NCBI GenBank assembly: GCA_021234155.1
Contig: JAJEKV010000004.1
Coordinates: 31,346,564-31,410,563, forward strand
Reading direction: 5' to 3'
Length of the DNA stretch: 64,000 nucleotides
Source of the DNA: Isoetes taiwanensis
Lineage: Eukaryota; Streptophyta; Lycopodiopsida; Isoetales; Isoetaceae
Within the stretch, counting starts at the first letter, position 1. Every line of letters begins with the position of its first letter. The notes beneath the pieces are model-generated. The model was not told the DNA's origin. It did not search any database and was given only the letters and a program-made list of their open reading frames with translations. Below are positions 44,390 through 56,964 of the stretch, piece after piece. The translations under genes and the position numbers were made by a program.

Positions 44390-45170
44390 TCATAATTAAA
44401 ATGTACTTTTACGTTGCTAACAAACACTCTGCTTAGTTTTTTGGGTTGCTTGGAGGGGGCAATCCTTGGCATGAGGCCTAGATTTTTTTTTTAGATGATA
44501 TGCCATAGAATATGCTGGGTGGATGGGTGGGATAGCTTGGGCTTGACCGTGAGATAAGGGTAGGTGTTTGGACTTTGGAGGGCACGTGCAGTGTGTGAAT
44601 GTTAGCACCAATTTTGAGGTGCGAAGCTTTCAGATCTTGGTCCAGCTTTTTGGTCCTATTCCGACTTCAGCAAGGTAACAATTCTTCAAGAGCGTAAAAA
44701 TACTATCTATCTATCTATCTTTATAACGACAAGAAATTATCATGTTTAGGGTTTACCATTGAAGATGGGATCAGAGTCGTCCTTGCAGATGCGTGTGCTA
44801 GTTCTCAAGGTGTTTCCTTTCAGAGCTTTGGTTTTGAATGGTTGATTCTCTTCATGGTTGGAGCTTGCTTGTCTATGCGAGCATTTAGCTTAGGCAATAC
44901 CCAGGGATGCCACTTATAATGTAAAAGGGATATGCCATGTGCGAGGAAGGGGTCAGTAAAAACCCCTTTGTATACATCTTATCTAAGGTCCAACTCGTAT
45001 GTTTTTGTATACCAGGAAAGTTATACCTTATCCCAAGAACTATCGAAAAAAACCCCATGTCGTCCACTTACATATTGTGTATGGTCTACACTATGTGAAG
45101 CCCCCGAGAGACCGTAGCATCTAATTCACAAGAGAAGTTTGTTTTCTTGTAGATGGCTTGTTTGGATTGC
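44390..45170. other. Non-coding stretch with (CTAT)n microsatellite
   Basis: No gene seen. A short CTAT repeat lies at 44704-44721. The phrase ATATGCCATGTGCGAGGAAGGGG...AAAAACCCC near 44930 resembles segments at 49620-49670 and 50195-50240, a dispersed low-copy repeat. Confidence 0.5.
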
Positions 45171-45283
45171 ATAGAATAGAATAGAATAGAATAGAATAGA
45201 ATAGAATAGAATAGAATAGAATAGAATAGAATAGAATAGAATAGAATAGAATAGAATAGAATAGAATAGAATAGAATAGAATT
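45171..45283. repeat. (ATAGA)n microsatellite, ~22 copies
   Basis: A 113-bp uninterrupted run of the 5-bp unit. On the minus strand, (TCTAT)n directly follows AATAAAAAT at the 3' end of the LINE fragment, so it is best read as the tail of that element. Confidence 0.9.
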
Positions 45284-46495
45284 TTTATTGTCCACGAGAC
45301 CAATTGGCCTATGGGACCCAAATAAAAAGAAAGCAGCAAGCGTATTACTGTCAAGATTAAAAAACCCCCGCCCCGAAGGGTTTTCGAGGAAAAAACCTTA
45401 GCAGTAATAAGTATGCTAGTACACTGTACAATTATATAGGGCAATTCAATACTGTCCTGGAGGGCATAGGAGACTCCATGTATCCATAACCTCCTGGAGA
45501 AATGACCCCAACAAGCCCACAGACGCCGTATTCAATAACTCATGCAGCGGCTGGCCAGGCAATACTAACTGAACATACCGCGCTCGGATATGGGCAAACG
45601 CTGGACAGATCTGGAGGACATGACATTCATCTTCAATGGCACCCTTGATGGCAACACTCACAAAGCCTCTCCTCCCGTGCTTCCCGAGTCCAACGCCCTG
45701 TCTCAATGCGGAGACGATCCTGTGCGAATGGAAGCCATAAGTCTGCGCTTCTTCATGGGCAAATGGGTGTACAAGTACTGGTGTGGGCCTCTCGTGAGCC
45801 TAGGATTGACTTGCTGCTGATAGTGTGCCATCTTAACATGCGTCAGAGCATCTGCATCCCAGAGCTTGCGAAGGAAAGCAGCATCTAGGTACAGCTTTAG
45901 TGCATTATGATCCTTCTTTGTCTATACCTGTACGCATTTGTTTGCCTGTACATCCCAATGTGAGAACCACTGAGCTTGCTTGTTCTTCCAGCAGGCTTTG
46001 AGGCGTTGGGGACCCATTGCTACGGCCAAAGCAAGGTTGGGCAAACGTGTATCACCCATAGTGACCACCTTCTAAATAATATGGCGTTCCAATGCAGCCC
46101 TTTGAAGGGGTAGAAAACTTGTCTCCTGGAGCAGGATCTGGTATGGAACTGTGGATTTTATCCCAAGGGCTCGTGCCAAGAAGGCTTTTTGCACCTGCTC
46201 GAGATCATTCCAGGTGATGAGGGATATCACCGGACCCCACACTTCTGCCCCATACAGGAGGACCGGCTCGACCAAGGCCCTAAACAGGTGTGACTGGTGG
46301 CTCCAGGCATACAACTCTGCCTTGGGGCTGTTGTTCTGCATGGCATATAGTGCTTTCCAACCCGCCGTGACCCGCAACCTGATAGCAGCATTCCAGTGGG
46401 TGGTAGTAGAGAACTCGATCCCCAAGTACTTGTAGGTCAGAGCCACCTCTACATCTTGTCCCTAGTAAGTGAATGAGGTGGGATGCCTCTGATGG
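45284..46495 (-). pseudogene. 5'-truncated LINE, reverse transcriptase C-terminus
   Basis: Minus-strand protein segments in order: FTY[stop]GQDVEV, then ALTYKYLGIEFSTTTHW and VEPVLLYGAEVWG (the end of the reverse transcriptase region of non-LTR elements). A stop at 46072 is followed in frame by GDTRLPNLALAVAM... and MASIRTGSS. A frameshift then leads to LRIETGRW and IEDECHVLQICPAFAHIRARY, the zinc-knuckle-like end common in plant LINEs. Stops lie at 46072, about 45928 and 45711, with frameshifts near 45705. The 3' part (45290-45445) is non-coding and ends in AATAAAAAT plus the microsatellite. The 5' end stops near 46495, typical of incomplete reverse transcription. Confidence 0.8.
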
Positions 46496-49350
46496 CATTC
46501 AAATTTTTAAGGGTTACTATGAGATATGTTATCATTTTGCCTGTCTGGTTCATGCATTGAGGCCAAAGAGCTTCAGACTTCAAGATATAACATCCTACTT
46601 TCATTTCTTCTTTTTGTTGTGAAAGTTTTACTTCTTTACTAATGCCAAGTATTTTTCCAGTTGCCTCTGCCATGGCCATCTTTATGATTTCCATGTCCCT
46701 ATTTCATTTTTTGAAGATAGTTTAGTCAGCTGGTTTGCCTCATCAATCCTATAGACTTGTCTAAGCCTATGTATATAGCTTGAAGCCCTTGCCCCATAGT
46801 CTTTCATACTTTGTGCTTGTCCATAACTATACACCATGTCTAATCATTATGGCTTAACATTCCATGAGTAATGCCATGATGAATATACTTGTTGTCAAGG
46901 CATTGCCTTTGTTTATGGGTTTTATTCTGTGCATTGTACAGTCATCCCAAAGATGCTCAATGCCTTTGAGATATGTTGGCAAATGCTTTTAACATTACTT
47001 TATCACTGGATAGACTTCAAATTGCTTCTCGAAGTTGCCATGTACTATATCTTCGCTAAGGAAATGTTTGAGATTTCCCCCCTACATCAAGCTGAGTTAC
47101 TTAGCTACTAGGTTCCTATACTTTCTTAGCTAGTTTGAACTCTGTAGTGTCAAGCTGGTTCTTGCTGCATAAAAATATAACCCCGGACTTTTTATTTAGT
47201 GATGCTATCACATTCAACATTGACAATGCATTTGCTACAATAAAAAAAGGCTTTTTATTTTGTTTTCCAATGTACTAGGAGAATATGTAGCATAATAACA
47301 GGGGGTTTTTTTTATGTTTTTTTACGATTTTTACTAAGGTTTTTCTATGATTTCGGTGCTGTATTTGATGAGGTGTACTAAATAGTATTTCTAGAGTGCG
47401 CCCTTTTGGGATCCTTGATTTCTGTGGCACTTTTCAATGGTCACCTATGAATATTCAATATTATTCCAAATTTAAGCATGCAAGGATCGAGTAATGTATT
47501 TTAGGGTTCGTTGCTAGTTGGTGCAGAGCTTCTGGAAGGAGCAAGGGAATAGGGGTGTTTGAGATCTGGAGTTTTGCCTGGCCATTTCAAAAGGATCTTC
47601 TGATCTCGATTTGTCCTGCTATGAAGAATGGATCAGTTGTTAATTTTGCCTACTCCAATATTCCACATAACCATGCTTTTCCATCCCAGCTGTGTGCAGC
47701 CTGTATCTTTTAGGGCAAGCGTTTCTTCTCCGATGGAGGGCCGCAGTGAAGATCCTGCTATAAAATGGAGCTCCATTTCTATGAAGGTAACTCGCTCTAA
47801 TCTATGCTCTGTGTTTGCCTCCGATGCTAGACTCTGTTATCATCGCTAGACTCTCTTATCATCGCCATCTTTCTGAACTTGTTCAGCAACCTTCTGTAGT
47901 TCTGTACTACCACAAAGGTCCTCTTTTGGCTGGAAAAGGGCCTCTTAATGTTTATCTCATCTGGTATGGATCCTTCACCCCTGCATCAACATCCACGCAG
48001 AATATTTGAGTTGTTTACTCAAACAGAGTTGTCAGGGCCTCCATAGCCGGCTTTTGCATTTGTGTGCTCTGGAGATATAGGATTTGGCCGATTTCCTTTA
48101 GTCATTTCTGCATTTTAAGGAGGTAGATACATTTGTGCTAAAACCAGGCATACGGTCCAGTAGTGCCGAAAAGGGGCTTTATGCCTTGAAACGGCTTAAG
48201 CAAGTTTATTTGTATGCTTAAACGGCTGGTAAGGATAGATTTGGGAAGCTTGATACAATACTTGAATATATTTCTTATGACAGAAAGGATCTTAAGTCAT
48301 TATTTCCCATTTTTTCTCTAGGGCAAGGCAATACCTTGGTTTTGCTTTACCAGAACACTTCTAGCACACAGGCATCCTTTGTTGCTCCACGAAAACTAGA
48401 TCTGGCAGTTCAAGGCTTGTTACTCCTCGAAATCGGGCTTGGAGCAACCACGAAAGCAGGATCCATCAGCTTCAAGGTTTGTTCTGTAACCCTTTTTCCT
48501 TCAACTAAGCCTATTTTGTTACCTTTGTTGCTCCACGAAAACCTGGATCTGGCAGTTCAAAGCCTGTTGCTCCCGGGATATTGCAAGGGCTGCAGGGGCA
48601 GGGTCTCAGGCCTATTTTCTCTGGTAACAAGACTGATTTTAGCAAGCTGCACAGCCTGGATATATGATTCTTTGACGTTGAATCCAATGTTTGATTCAAT
48701 TTGTATAACTACTGTTTCTACCTATCCTTTCTACTAGTTTAATGTGCTTCTTTATCACAGCCTACAGGCTGATGTTTGGAAGGCTTTGCTAGAAGGATGC
48801 TGCAGCAGTACTATTACTCTTACTGAAACCTTTTCCTGCATTCCTGACATGGGTGTTTTGATTTCATTCGCAATTTGGTTCAAGATTAGTAAATTTGTGG
48901 GTTCTATTCTTAGACAGCCACATTTTCAGTGCGCCTCACAAATTGGATACAAGAAAAGAAGCTGAGAAGCCATCCCTTTTGAAATTGGTAAGCACCCTCT
49001 CTATCGTTCCCATCCTTTTCACCTATGTCAAAATTCTTATTTTGCAAGCCATTTGAAATTTTGTATTTAAAACCTGAAATGCAGGAACCTGCGGATGATT
49101 GCCATGAATCCTAGAGTTGCAGTTTGCTACATAGCTTATTTGTCTCCGTTCCTCCTATTCCATCACGTACATGCTCAATTGTGGCAAAAACCTGGCAAAG
49201 ATTGGCTTCAATGCAGTGCACCAAGGCAAAAAGCCTATTTGTCTCCACTGCTCAGAAACTAGGCGTTGCAAACTTCTGATTGTAGAGGGAAATAGAGGGA
49301 AGTAACAATTGTCATTTGAATGTTTCACCCCTTGCAAAAGGACACATCCG
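46496..49350. other. Non-coding region with local duplication
   Basis: No supported gene. CCTTTGTTGCTCCACGAAAA plus ~45 bp occurs twice, at about 48376 and 48519 (GATCTGGCAGTTCAA shared). A block at ~47265-47410 recurs at ~51040-51180. Confidence 0.5.
47265..47410. repeat. Dispersed repeat Y, copy 1
   Basis: Shares GAATATGTAGCAT.ATAACA, CTAAGGTTTT and GTGTACTAAATAGTATTTCT with 51040-51180 in the same orientation. No coding capacity. Confidence 0.75.
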
Positions 49351-49423
49351 ACAGCTCTCGTTGCCCGGAGTAACCCCCCGTGTGAATATGCACCCAAACC
49401 AAAGGGGGTTTCAGGGGGATTTT
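49351..49423. repeat. Repeat Z, single arm
   Basis: About 73 bp (CTCTCGTTGCCCGGAGT...CCAAAGGGGGTTT) shared with 53591-53667. That copy pairs with an inverted copy at 53310-53402; here only one arm is present. Confidence 0.8.
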
Positions 49424-49800
49424 AATTTGTAATTGTTGGATGTAATGATTTATGTTAATTAATGTTAATGGTACTTATTTGTTGGTTGTTGTATTATAAA
49501 AAGCAAATATAGGTAAACAACAATGCAACACAAATCATAGTAATAATAGATTGTTTAGTACCAAACCACTACAGATACCAAACCACTACAGATCCGAAGA
49601 GATGCACTTATACAAATGGTAGTATGCCATGTGTGTGCAAAGGGTGACAAAAAACGCCCCTGTATATGATTTTTTGGAAGGCACATCCGACCCCTTCCAT
49701 ACAAAGTTTACCCCAAGTAGTGGAAAAACAAAAACCCTACTGCTACGTATACGTGTGGAGATGGGTTGAAAACCCCCTATAAGTCACTCAGACACATTTT
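49424..49800. other. Non-coding stretch, dispersed repeat
   Basis: Contains a segment (GCACTTATACAAATGGTAGTATGCC...) weakly repeated at 50180-50260 and 44905-44960. The direct repeat TACCAAACCACTACAGAT lies at 49560 and 49576. No gene. Confidence 0.5.
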
Positions 49801-50013
49801 ATGGCACCCACAGTGAACCCCCTTGCTATGGATTGCCCCAATGCCATGGGCAATGGTGTGTTTTTGGCACAAGCTCTTGAAAAACATGAACAAGTTGATG
49901 TTTCTTCATGTGTTCGCGCTGAAGCGATATTTGCTTTAGGCAAAGAATGTGGCCATATTGGTAGCGAAAATATCATGTTTTTGAACCATCAAAGCAAGTA
50001 TATCTGCAAGTAA
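49801..50013 (+). other. Possible coding exon of unknown protein
   Basis: ATG at 49801 opens a frame with balanced composition (MAPTVNPLAMDCPNAMGNGV, then ALEKHEQVDVSSCVRAEAIF) that reaches a good splice donor (TGCAA|GTAAGA, ~50009). I cannot name a family and found no partner exon. It may be a captured exon or chance. Confidence 0.25.
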
Positions 50014-50339
50014 GATAGCGCCAATCCATTAGTATTTGCATTAAATTACAATTGACTGAACTTTTTGCAAGAAGTACTGGACATTTTTATCATTTACTCT
50101 CTCGCAAGCGACACATACTATAGCAACTGTTGTCTATGATAGGATTGTATGGTTTTACAATAACTCTTATTCTTGAGGGGTGCACTTATATAAAGAGGGT
50201 ATGGCATTTGCGTTCGAAGGCCAGCACAAAACCCCCCTTAGAAATGCTTTTTTAAAAGGCAATTTGACCCCTCTATATATCAAATTCGCACTAGATCAGT
50301 GCTTAAAGTCACCCCTAATCCTTAAGTATACATACAAAA

Positions 50340-50367
50340 AAGATTTAAAAAAAAAAAAAAAAAAAAA
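50340..50367. repeat. A-rich tract after CATACAAAAAAGATT
   Basis: A run of A following ATACATACAAAAAAGATT. The same string with a longer A run lies at 55408-55450, suggesting 3' tails of one retroposed family. The sequence after this tract (CCTAG...TGCTTCGGTCAATCCCTAGGCAGT) resembles the start of repeat X. Confidence 0.6.
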
Positions 50368-53305
50368 CTAAGTAATCCTAGAATTGCATCTGCTTCGGTC
50401 AATCCCTAGGCAGTCTTATCAATCCAGGCCTAGCATTTGGCTTTGCCAGTCTGGTACTTAATGCCTTTGATCTGTGTTCTTAACAATTCATTAACTAGAC
50501 AGTTGGCTGGAATACTCTTCAGTGCCTTATTCCATCAATGAACTCATTACGATCATTAGGTGTACCATTAGCCTATCATTATTTATATATCCACTAATGG
50601 CCTGATATAAGTAATATTTACTTAATGACTACATGCTTGGAATAGCCAATTATCCTAGAATTCCAGACTGGACATACTCTTGACAGACCACTTTTACACC
50701 AGCAAGTAAACATGTCGCATAGTGGACCTTTCAATGATATCACATGACAGAAATTAGAGACTCAACTAGGACCACACGTTCAAATGTAAGCTGGATAACG
50801 GCATGATTCATATTAAGAAGCACTTAAAGTAATTCAAATGCCAATTTACCCAACCGTTTCCAATAGTACTCCTCTTACCCAAGAAAACTGCAGTACCCAA
50901 ATCATAGCATTCACCTTGAAGTTCAAATATATTAAAGCACTGCTGACTATATCAGTATATGGCGTCTAAGCCTTTATGAAGATTTAATCAATCTTTATTA
51001 CATATGCATGTTAAATACTGTAGTACTTAAGAAATGTCATTCGAATATGTAGCATTATAACAGGGGTTTTTTTTTCTGTTTTTGTACTGTTTTCTCTATT
51101 CTAAGGTTTTCATATGATTTGGTGGCCGTATTCATCCAGGTGTACTAAATAGTATTTCTAGAGTGCACCCTTTTCTTAGCCATTGATTTTAGAAAAAGGG
51201 GCAAATTCTGTGGTGGAGGCTTTTTGTGGGGGTGTGCATTATTTTTAGGGTTTTTTTAGGGTTTTTTTAGCTTGGTAAGTTTGGAAAAGGAGCTCGGGAG
51301 CATTTTTGGAAAGCAACAGGGCAGATTGGCCCGGGCAGGGCCGGGCTTTACAGGGCCGATATGCTTGCAATCTTGAAGTAGTCGCCACTTCTTCAAACCA
51401 TGGAGCCCTTTGAAGCCATTCCTGTTCAGATTAATTAAGTTTTGAACAATGGCGCACTTCTTGGGACAAAAGCTTTCGATTCCTTGCATTTTCTTCAAAG
51501 CCACCTTGAAATCCGAAGACGAAGATCCACAGCTTACTCCAGTTCGCGTAGGGATTGGCTTCGTAGGATTTTTGCAATCGCCGGATTTGCCACGGGATTG
51601 GCTTCGCAAGGTTTTGCACTTCTTAGGATTTGAAATGCGGATTGGCTCCAATTCTGGCCGCCAAAATATGCATGGGAAGTGCATTTTATCCGAAAGAAAG
51701 GTAGCTCAAGTGCATGTTCAACGTTTTGTTAGTATAGAGAAAGAAATAATTCCCTGCACCTTTGCTCCCCGCAGGTCGACATCCGAAAGGAAGAACCAGA
51801 GAAATCAGAGTACCAAGGGGAAGTTTTTGAGAAATCAAAACTCAATGGTTTGCCCATCCGATTCCCGAAATGTACATGGGGAAATACAAATGGAAAGTAA
51901 GGTAGTTCAAGTCATTTTATAATCATTTGTTGTTTAAAGAAGGGAATAATTTGCGGCATCATCACACTGCCGAAGTCAACATACCAAAGGAAGAAGCACA
52001 GCGCCGTGGCATCGGGAGGATGTAATGGAGAAGTCCGGAATTAATTGTCAAACACGCACATCGAGTGTCAAGAGGAGGTGGATCGAGAAATCAACACTTA
52101 ATTGCTTACCAATTCTCTTTGCCGGAATATGCATGGGGAAGTGCATTATCAGGTAGCTCAAGAGCATTTTATGATTTAGTTTAAGCAAGGAATAATTTCC
52201 ATACCTGCAGAAAATATACTAAGAGAAGCAGCACAGACATCGGAGCATCGCGAGGAGGTAATTGAGAAGTCAAAGCTTAATTGTTTGCCAATTCTGCTGC
52301 CAGAATATGCATGGAAAAGTGCATTACTATCTGGAAAGAAAGGTATTTCACGTGCATTTCATGTCTGATAAGATAGTTCAAGGAACGAATAATTCTGCAG
52401 GGTTTTTGCACTAGCAAGAGGGATTGGCTTCTGCAGGGTGTTGGCCGGAATATAAAGCTTGGAAAAATCAGTTTCGCTGCAGGCCTTGAATTGTAACCAG
52501 TGGAGAAACTTGTGTTGATCTGTTACAACCGGCAGTAACATGTAGCCTGAGCTGAGATAATAGAAGGCAACTTGGGTACAATACTCATTTAGGTGCTTTG
52601 CTTGTTTTTTAAGACACCGCTTAACTTTTAACTTTCACTATTGTCGAGTTGTATCCATTCAAATACTCCCAGATGTCTACCATCATCCCAAAGGCTGACT
52701 TTACCAGTTTCAAAGGTATTTTGATTGAGCTTATGTGAGTTTCATTTTTAATCTTACTCACAGTTTGTTCATTTTCAAAATGCTGCGTTTGAGAAGATTA
52801 GACACTCCAACAGTCAAGCCTTTCCAAGAAGGGTGATCAGGGTGATCGATGTTAAAGATATAATTAGAAGTGATGGTGCGCTTATCATAGTTTTATATAC
52901 TGATTACACCATAATGTTATTGCTATAAAAAGTGCAGATTGAATGGCGATGAATGGCTTTTATTACTTTAACTTAGCTCTGTATCATAGTTTTATATACG
53001 ATTATACCATAATGTTTTTGCTATGAAAAAGTGGCGATTGAATGGCCGATGAATGGCCCAGGTAAAAAATCATGATGCCTAAAGCACAAGGCTCAAAATG
53101 ACTTTAATTTTTTGATGTACTTGCTTATTATACATTGTATCTTAGGCTTCATATTATTATTTGTTTTTTTTCTTTATAATGCTACATATTGGATATTGCT
53201 ACATGTTTTACATCCGACATATTATTAATTACAAAATATAACATCAACTCATCCAAGTTTGAAGTAACATTGTTTGTTTTTAGCCCCGAAGGGGCAAAAA
53301 AAATT
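50368..53305. other. Non-coding region, nothing recognised
   Basis: Includes copy 2 of repeat Y (51040-51180) and a G-rich minus-strand frame (51256-51684) overlapped by a plus-strand frame. Neither resembles a known protein. Related phrases (GAAGTGCATT, ATGCATGGGAA, AGGTAGCTCAAG) recur at 51670-51710, 51880-51905, 52130-52160 and 52310-52340, indicating a diverged tandem repeat of ~200 bp. Confidence 0.45.
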
Positions 53306-53309
53306 TTTA

Positions 53310-53704
53310 ACCTATAACAAAAACCATTACATTACACGTCTTTATATTAAATCCCCCTTCAAACCCCCTTTGGTTTGGGTGCATATTCACATCGGGGACT
53401 CCTCGGCAGCAGAGCCCTTATAATTATGTTTTGTAATGTATAAAATCAACACCATATAATATAATGCCTGAAATCTTATAGTATTTTGCAACTCTTGTTA
53501 TACAGTATCGCAAATTTCATACATCCATACCCCACAAACGAGGAACTTTATGTACGGTGTAGATTAAGGAATTAGGGGTGAATATGCCTATCCAACAACT
53601 CTCGTTGCCCGGAGTCACCCCCCGTGTGAATATGCACCCAAACCAAAGGGGGTTTGAAGGGGGATTTAATATAAAGACGTGTAATGTCATGGTTTTTGTT
53701 ATGG
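53310..53704. repeat. Inverted repeat Z, ~93-bp arms (foldback element)
   Basis: The left arm (53310-53402) and right arm (53611-53704) are inverted copies with few mismatches around a ~208-bp loop. They contain AAATCCCCCTTCAAACCCCC and GGTTTGGGTGCATATTCACA. The size fits a small foldback/MITE-like element. A single arm occurs at 49351-49423. Confidence 0.85.
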
Positions 53705-55417
53705 TTTTTTACATGACATTATGTCCGAAATGTTTTGAACTTATAAAGCTAGTTTGTTACTGTAGAAAAAAGCCCAAGGCTGCATGCCAGTGGATAAAAT
53801 ACTGCAAGAATAGTACCTTTAGGGATAAGCCTTAGTAGTAGGCAATGGCCTAATCAGAAGTCCTTACCAACGAAAATTTGCTGTAGTAATCTGGTAGATT
53901 CAGCGTATTTGTAGACAAATATAATCCAACAGATCCGTCCCGCTAGATGTTTACATATTCCTCCATTCATTATGGGCAACGACAAATTGTTCAATCTGCT
54001 TCCTTAATTGTCCCGTCGAATCAAAAAGCAAAGAAGAGCAATGAGAAGAGAGACGTTCGTACCTGCAGCCAACCAAGAATTTGTTAGCATGAAAATGGTA
54101 ACAAATCCAGGGCCAGAAGGTACATAGAGTCTCTCGGTTTATCACCAGTCACTCATTGCACCTTCTTAGCCATCAATTAGACAAGGACAGTGGAACTGCA
54201 GAGATAAAAAAATATATCTGTTCACTTGGTTACAATGGCGACAATCACATAATAATTATGGCAACAACCGATTTACCAGCCATCGAGGCCTCTGACTAAA
54301 AAAGAACAGATACAAATAGTTCTAACTGATGTAAATAGTAGTCCTTGTTTCCTAGATTAACACCATAAATTTCAATTGTTATACAGCTTAGAAAACCATC
54401 TGGCTACTTCAAGTTCCTGTATTATTGTAACCAGAAAGCTATTGAATATTTTGGGAAGCTTGAACACTAAACTATTATAATGTACCTCAGATTGAATATG
54501 CAAATACTTATCATATAGAATTTGGGTCAGTCCATCCTATCACGTAAATAAATTGCATTCTTATAACGTAGGATACCTGATTTTCGTCTTGCTCGTAGCC
54601 AAAAAACTTCATCTGGTTGTGTTTCAGTAGCAAAGGACATCTTCTTACGATTTCTTGAACGATATAAGCTCAGCTCAGCCAAATCAAGACTGTTGATTGC
54701 ACTCCCATCAATTATGCCTCATTATCCACCATTGTTTCTCTTATGATCTTGCACTATCTCGGCTTCACAAATGCTCAGAATACTTCTGTGCTTAATATCT
54801 TGCCAACTTGGGCCTGCCATGCCTAAATTGTAGCCGCACTCTTGCTTTTGGATTACCCTAACTGGTCTGTATGAAAAAACATAGTGTGTACCTGGTCAAA
54901 GCCTACTGTTATGCAGGAAAATCAGTCTATGGTCCTTGCCAAAACCATCTATCAGCATCAAACTTTCGTGTGGGAGATTTTAGGTGCCATCGCCATCGCC
55001 ATCGCCACTGTGTACTGCCAGCCTACCGCTTTCACTTGCTCATAGCTTTTAAATATGTTCGTCCTTGCCCTAAATTCTTAGTTAAATTTTCCATTATGAC
55101 AATTCATCTACTGTTTTCTATTTGCAAGTATTAAATAGATCAAAGATAAAGAAGCATGGCAACGTGCATTATTTTCCCTTTTATTAACTCATACTCAATC
55201 CTTCCTTATGACCTTTAGCTTAAGAGCTAATCATACCCAATATTGCTATATAACATTAAATATTCTAGATCTAACTCTTATCAAATGCCAACATTGTGTT
55301 TTAAGAATTGTTAAACAACATTATTTAAAATGGCATCATGCTTTAGCCCTTTCCAAGTAAACTCTCATAAAGTATCAGGCATCTTGCTTATCAATTGTAG
55401 TTACACATACAAAAAAG

Positions 55418-55450
<33 letters not shown>

Positions 55451-56470
55451 CATTTTGTTGAACTTTCATGGGTTATATGCAGATCATAGGTGAACCCCCA
55501 GACTCTTAATACATCACAAAAGTATCACTTCTTGTTATTCCTTGTTTTTAGATTGTCAACAAAAAAAAAATTTAAATATGCATAACTTTTTTTAATGATA
55601 TGTGGGATCAACATAAAACTATAACTCATTATTATTAATTTGAATGTAAGAACACTTCTAGAACATACAAACTTTGTAACAGACCTGGGCCCTTGATGGG
55701 CCAGTATACGTACTTATGTACGTATGTACACATGCATGATATATATCCAGCATGATTCAGGGTTTTGTCTCTTTGGAAAAAGGATTGTTGCAGAGCATGA
55801 AGGCAGGGAGAAATTCTCAGCAGTTTTGGAGCCCGAAATTTGAAGCATCATATCTCAGCAATCCGATACCTATTCTAGGTGATTTTTCTTGTGTTAGAAA
55901 GGTTCTTGAGTAAGGTTTCCAGATTGGGTCTAATCATGCTGAAACTCATCCGTATGAGGAAGTTATGACAGAAAGTGTGATGCTGGGTCAGAATTGACTG
56001 CACTATGTATCTTCTTCTGCAGTTTGATTCTTGGAGTCAGAAGGCGATCTTTTGAGGTGCAAGCAATGGCAAAGGGTCCAGAGGTCTATGCATGAAGAAA
56101 TTCTCAGGTGGGGTTTTGATATTGATCAATTGAGGTGCTATGAACTGCCGTGATTAGTTTGTACATGACTTTTGGATGTAAATATGATAAATTATGAATT
56201 TGTTGGAGACTTATAAGACTATGGAAGGTAACCAGTGAGTGGAATCATCTCTGAAAGAGCTGAATCTGAGTCAAGAATGGCCGAATATGACATGAGAAGC
56301 ACCGATTCAGCATGGAAACTTCAAAAAAGGTAGAATTGAATTGGATCTGGTCGGCATCGAGCTCTCCAACGCCATTTTGTGTTCATGTTATGTTTTTGTC
56401 ATTTTGTGTTTTGTGCTTTATCTTGTTGGACTTGTATTTGCTGCTTTTATCAATTTATTTCATGTCATAA
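53705..56470. other. Non-coding region, nothing recognised
   Basis: Short frames only. A long A tract lies at about 55423-55450. GCCATCGCCATCGCCATC (54986-55005) is a short simple repeat. Confidence 0.5.
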
Positions 56471-56472
56471 TA

Positions 56473-56960
56473 GACAAATTGAACACCTATGGGCAACTTG
56501 TAGGTCGATTAATCACAAGTTAAATGTGGTCATGTACAAGGACTACGTTGCATTTTATGAAAGGCCATAATCTTCTTAGTCTATCTCCTCTATGGTTGCA
56601 TATTCTATCCCATCCCTCCGGCATGTATGATCGAACATTTCCTTGCACACAAAAGTCCTCAAAGGCAAAGCCAAGCTTGGGTAGTATGCATTATAAGTTG
56701 GTCTTCAATCTAAGCAATTAATTATAGTTCAACTTTAGACAAATTGAACACCTACGGCAACTTGTAGGTCGACTAATCACAAGTTGAATGTGGTCATGTA
56801 CAAGGACTACGTTGCATTTTATGAAAGGCCATAAATCTTCTTAGTCTATCTCCTCTATGGTTGCATATTCTATCCCATACCCTCCAGCATGTATGATCTA
56901 ACATTTCCTTGCTTTCCTTGCACACAAAAGTTCTCAAAGGCAAAGCCAAGCTTGGGTAGT
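56473..56960. repeat. Direct duplication of ~220 bp
   Basis: The segment starting ACAAATTGAACACCTA and ending GGCAAAGCCAAGCTTGGGTAGTAT occurs at about 56473-56691 and 56739-56961, ~95% alike by eye. A ~45-bp spacer separates the copies. No coding capacity. Confidence 0.85.
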
Positions 56961-56964
56961 ATCC

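Noticed and set aside
45171-45283. Interstitial telomere repeat
   Set aside because: The unit is ATAGA, not TTTAGGG or TTAGGG, and it directly follows a LINE 3' end.
51256-51922. Overlapping 142- and 157-codon frames on opposite strands
   Set aside because: No recognisable motif on either strand; they overlap a diverged tandem-repeat region and look non-coding.
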